This document shows positions 62,882-64,000 of a stretch of 64,000 bases of DNA, one piece after another (the stretch's first letter is position 1; every line of letters starts with the position of its first letter). The stretch spans positions 1 through 64,000 of the forward strand of contig NZ_FRBR01000016.1 in assembly GCF_900142665.1 (NCBI RefSeq), in the 5' to 3' direction. Made by a program: the position numbers and the translations under genes. The stretch is from Roseovarius pacificus (GTDB lineage: Bacteria; Pseudomonadota; Alphaproteobacteria; Rhodobacterales; Rhodobacteraceae). Under the pieces are notes generated by a model. It was given only the letters and a program-made list of their open reading frames with translations. It was not told the origin of the DNA and made no database searches.

Positions 62882-64000
62882 ATGTCCGCGACCAAGATTC
62901 TCTGGGGGCAGATCTCTATCGTCTTCCTCATCATTCTGGCCACCACCTGGGGCGCGACGCAATACGTGGCCGCGAGCCTCGGCTATCAGGCACAGCTGGG
63001 CCCGCCCTGGTTCGTGCTGTTCGGGACGCCCGTCTACTATCCACCGGCCATCTTCTGGTGGTGGTATTTCTATGAGGCCTACGCGCCGCCGATCTTCGCG
63101 ACTGGCGGGATTATCGCTGCCTCGGGGGGCTTCATCGCCATCGGTGTGGCCATCGCCATGTCGGTCTGGCGTGCCCGTGAGGCCCGCAACGTTGCGACCT
63201 ATGGATCAGCCCGATGGGCCGAGAAGGGCGAGGTGAAGGCGGCTGGACTACTTGACCCGGATGGCGTGGTCCTCGGTCGCTATGAGCGGGACTACCTGCG
63301 CCACGATGGGCCAGAGCATGTGCTCTGCTTCGCCCCGACGCGATCCGGCAAGGGGGTAGGGCTCGTCGTACCGTCTCTTCTCACCTGGCCCGGGTCGGCC
63401 ATCGTTCATGACATCAAGGGCGAGAACTGGCAGTTGACCGCCGGGTTCCGCGCCCGGCACGGTCGGGTCCTCCTCTTCGATCCGACCAATCCGAACTCCT
63501 CGGCCTACAACCCCCTGCTGGAAGTGCGCCGCGGTGAGTGGGAGGTTCGCGATGTCCAGAACATCGCCGACATCCTCGTCGACCCCGAGGGGAGCCTGGA
63601 GCGGCGGAACCACTGGGAGAAGACCAGCCACAGCCTGCTCGTCGGGGCGATCCTGCACGTCCTCTATGCCGAGAAGGACAAGACGCTGGCCGGTGTCGCT
63701 AACTTCCTGTCCGACCCGCGGCGCCCCGTGGAGTCCACACTCCGCGCGATGATGCGGACGTCACATCTGGGCGGGGCGGGGCCGCATCCCGTGGTCGCCA
63801 GTGCTGCCCGCGAGTTGCTCAACAAGTCCGAGAATGAACGCTCGGGTGTGCTGTCGACGGCGATGTCTTTCCTTGGGCTCTATCGCGACCCTGTCGTCGC
63901 CCAGGTCACGCGCCGCTGCGACTGGCGGATCGGTGACATTGTCGGGGGAGTGCGTCCCGTTACGCTGTATCTCGTGGTGCCGCCATCTGACATCAATCGC
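62882..64000 (+). CDS. traG: TraG/VirD4-type coupling protein (partial, runs off the window)
   Basis: The first 373 codons of a TraG-family type IV coupling ATPase. Two or three N-terminal membrane helices (about residues 9-30, 52-68 and 75-95) precede RYGSARW-like text (TYGSARWAEKGEV). The Walker A is CFAPTRSGKGVGLVVPSLL (motif about 152-160) and is followed by VHDIKGENW. It links the relaxase-DNA complex to the mating pore. ATG 62882 follows AAAGGAG by about 10 bp and lies 27 bp after rlxS. The trb genes are expected further right. Confidence 0.95.
   Translation, partial: MSATKILWGQISIVFLIILATTWGATQYVAASLGYQAQLGPPWFVLFGTPVYYPPAIFWWWYFYEAYAPPIFATGGIIAASGGFIAIGVAIAMSVWRAREARNVATYGSARWAEKGEVKAAGLLDPDGVVLGRYERDYLRHDGPEHVLCFAPTRSGKGVGLVVPSLLTWPGSAIVHDIKGENWQLTAGFRARHGRVLLFDPTNPNSSAYNPLLEVRRGEWEVRDVQNIADILVDPEGSLERRNHWEKTSHSLLVGAILHVLYAEKDKTLAGVANFLSDPRRPVESTLRAMMRTSHLGGAGPHPVVASAARELLNKSENERSGVLSTAMSFLGLYRDPVVAQVTRRCDWRIGDIVGGVRPVTLYLVVPPSDINR

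Noticed and set aside
1..64000. CRISPR arrays or rRNA operons
   Set aside because: No regularly spaced 25-40 bp repeats and no rRNA signature were seen on reading through.

Overview
The window looks like a high-GC alphaproteobacterial chromosome of the Rhodobacteraceae (Roseobacter) type. The reasons are the Rhodobacter-style porin, the C-terminal end of a Rhodobacteraceae-type GapR (DUF2312) protein, the DUF2840/S26/DUF736/RlxS conjugation block and overall codon use. This placement is inference from protein style, because no rRNA is present. Roughly 14.6 kb of ordinary chromosome (about 19.8-34.4 kb) is bracketed by two accessory islands, each of which starts inside a chromosomal gene.

Left island (before 1 to about 19.8 kb). 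From left to right it holds a type I restriction locus (an HsdM-HsdS fusion with only one target-recognition half, and an HsdR whose C-terminus seems short), the remains of a DehI haloacid dehalogenase, and a compact lower-GC operon. That operon encodes a metallo-beta-lactamase-fold protein, an E2-E1-JAB triple fusion and a multi-pass membrane protein. It is flanked by copies of the same insertion-sequence end. After it come IS debris, a VapBC toxin-antitoxin pair, a DMT permease and a decayed IS256/IS5 composite. The right end is a three-gene overlapping recombinase operon resembling the gmtY-gmtZ-gmtX trio of Gamma-Mobile-Trio islands. It abuts the 3' end of a gapR gene that has no 5' part in the window, so the island appears to have entered gapR.

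Chromosomal segment (19.8-34.4 kb). It contains a conserved hypothetical, tRNA-Thr, a PuuB-like FAD oxidoreductase, a porin with a clear terminator, two tandem sulfotransferases, a lipoprotein and a DUF1624 membrane protein. Next is an arsenate operon (ArsR-ArsC fusion, ArsJ-linked GAPDH, ArsJ efflux), then a lytic transglycosylase, a SulP permease and the first 17 codons of dusA.

Right island (34.4 kb to beyond 64 kb). This is an integrative and conjugative element inserted in dusA. Its accessory part carries a four-gene overlapping operon (alpha-helical protein, QueC-like PP-loop enzyme, XRE-ImmA protein, PIN protein) and an EcoRII-like R-M system with Vsr and an ABC-type ATPase. It also carries an AlbA_2 protein, ArdC and a RES-domain protein. 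A metabolic/efflux cargo block follows (MerR-MFS, Lrp-EamA, broken GNAT, GFA, EamA). The backbone is then a HTH regulator, DUF2285 proteins, an AlpA-like HTH protein, RepA with intragenic iterons, DUF2840, TraF-like peptidase, DUF736, lytic transglycosylase, an oriT-like stretch, relaxase RlxS and TraG, which runs off the end. No integrase is seen at this end of the element.

The most promising material for new biology is the MBL/E2-E1-JAB/membrane operon (6.1-10.2 kb), the QueC-like/XRE-ImmA/PIN operon (34.8-38.5 kb) and the gapR-targeting trio. No CRISPR array was seen.
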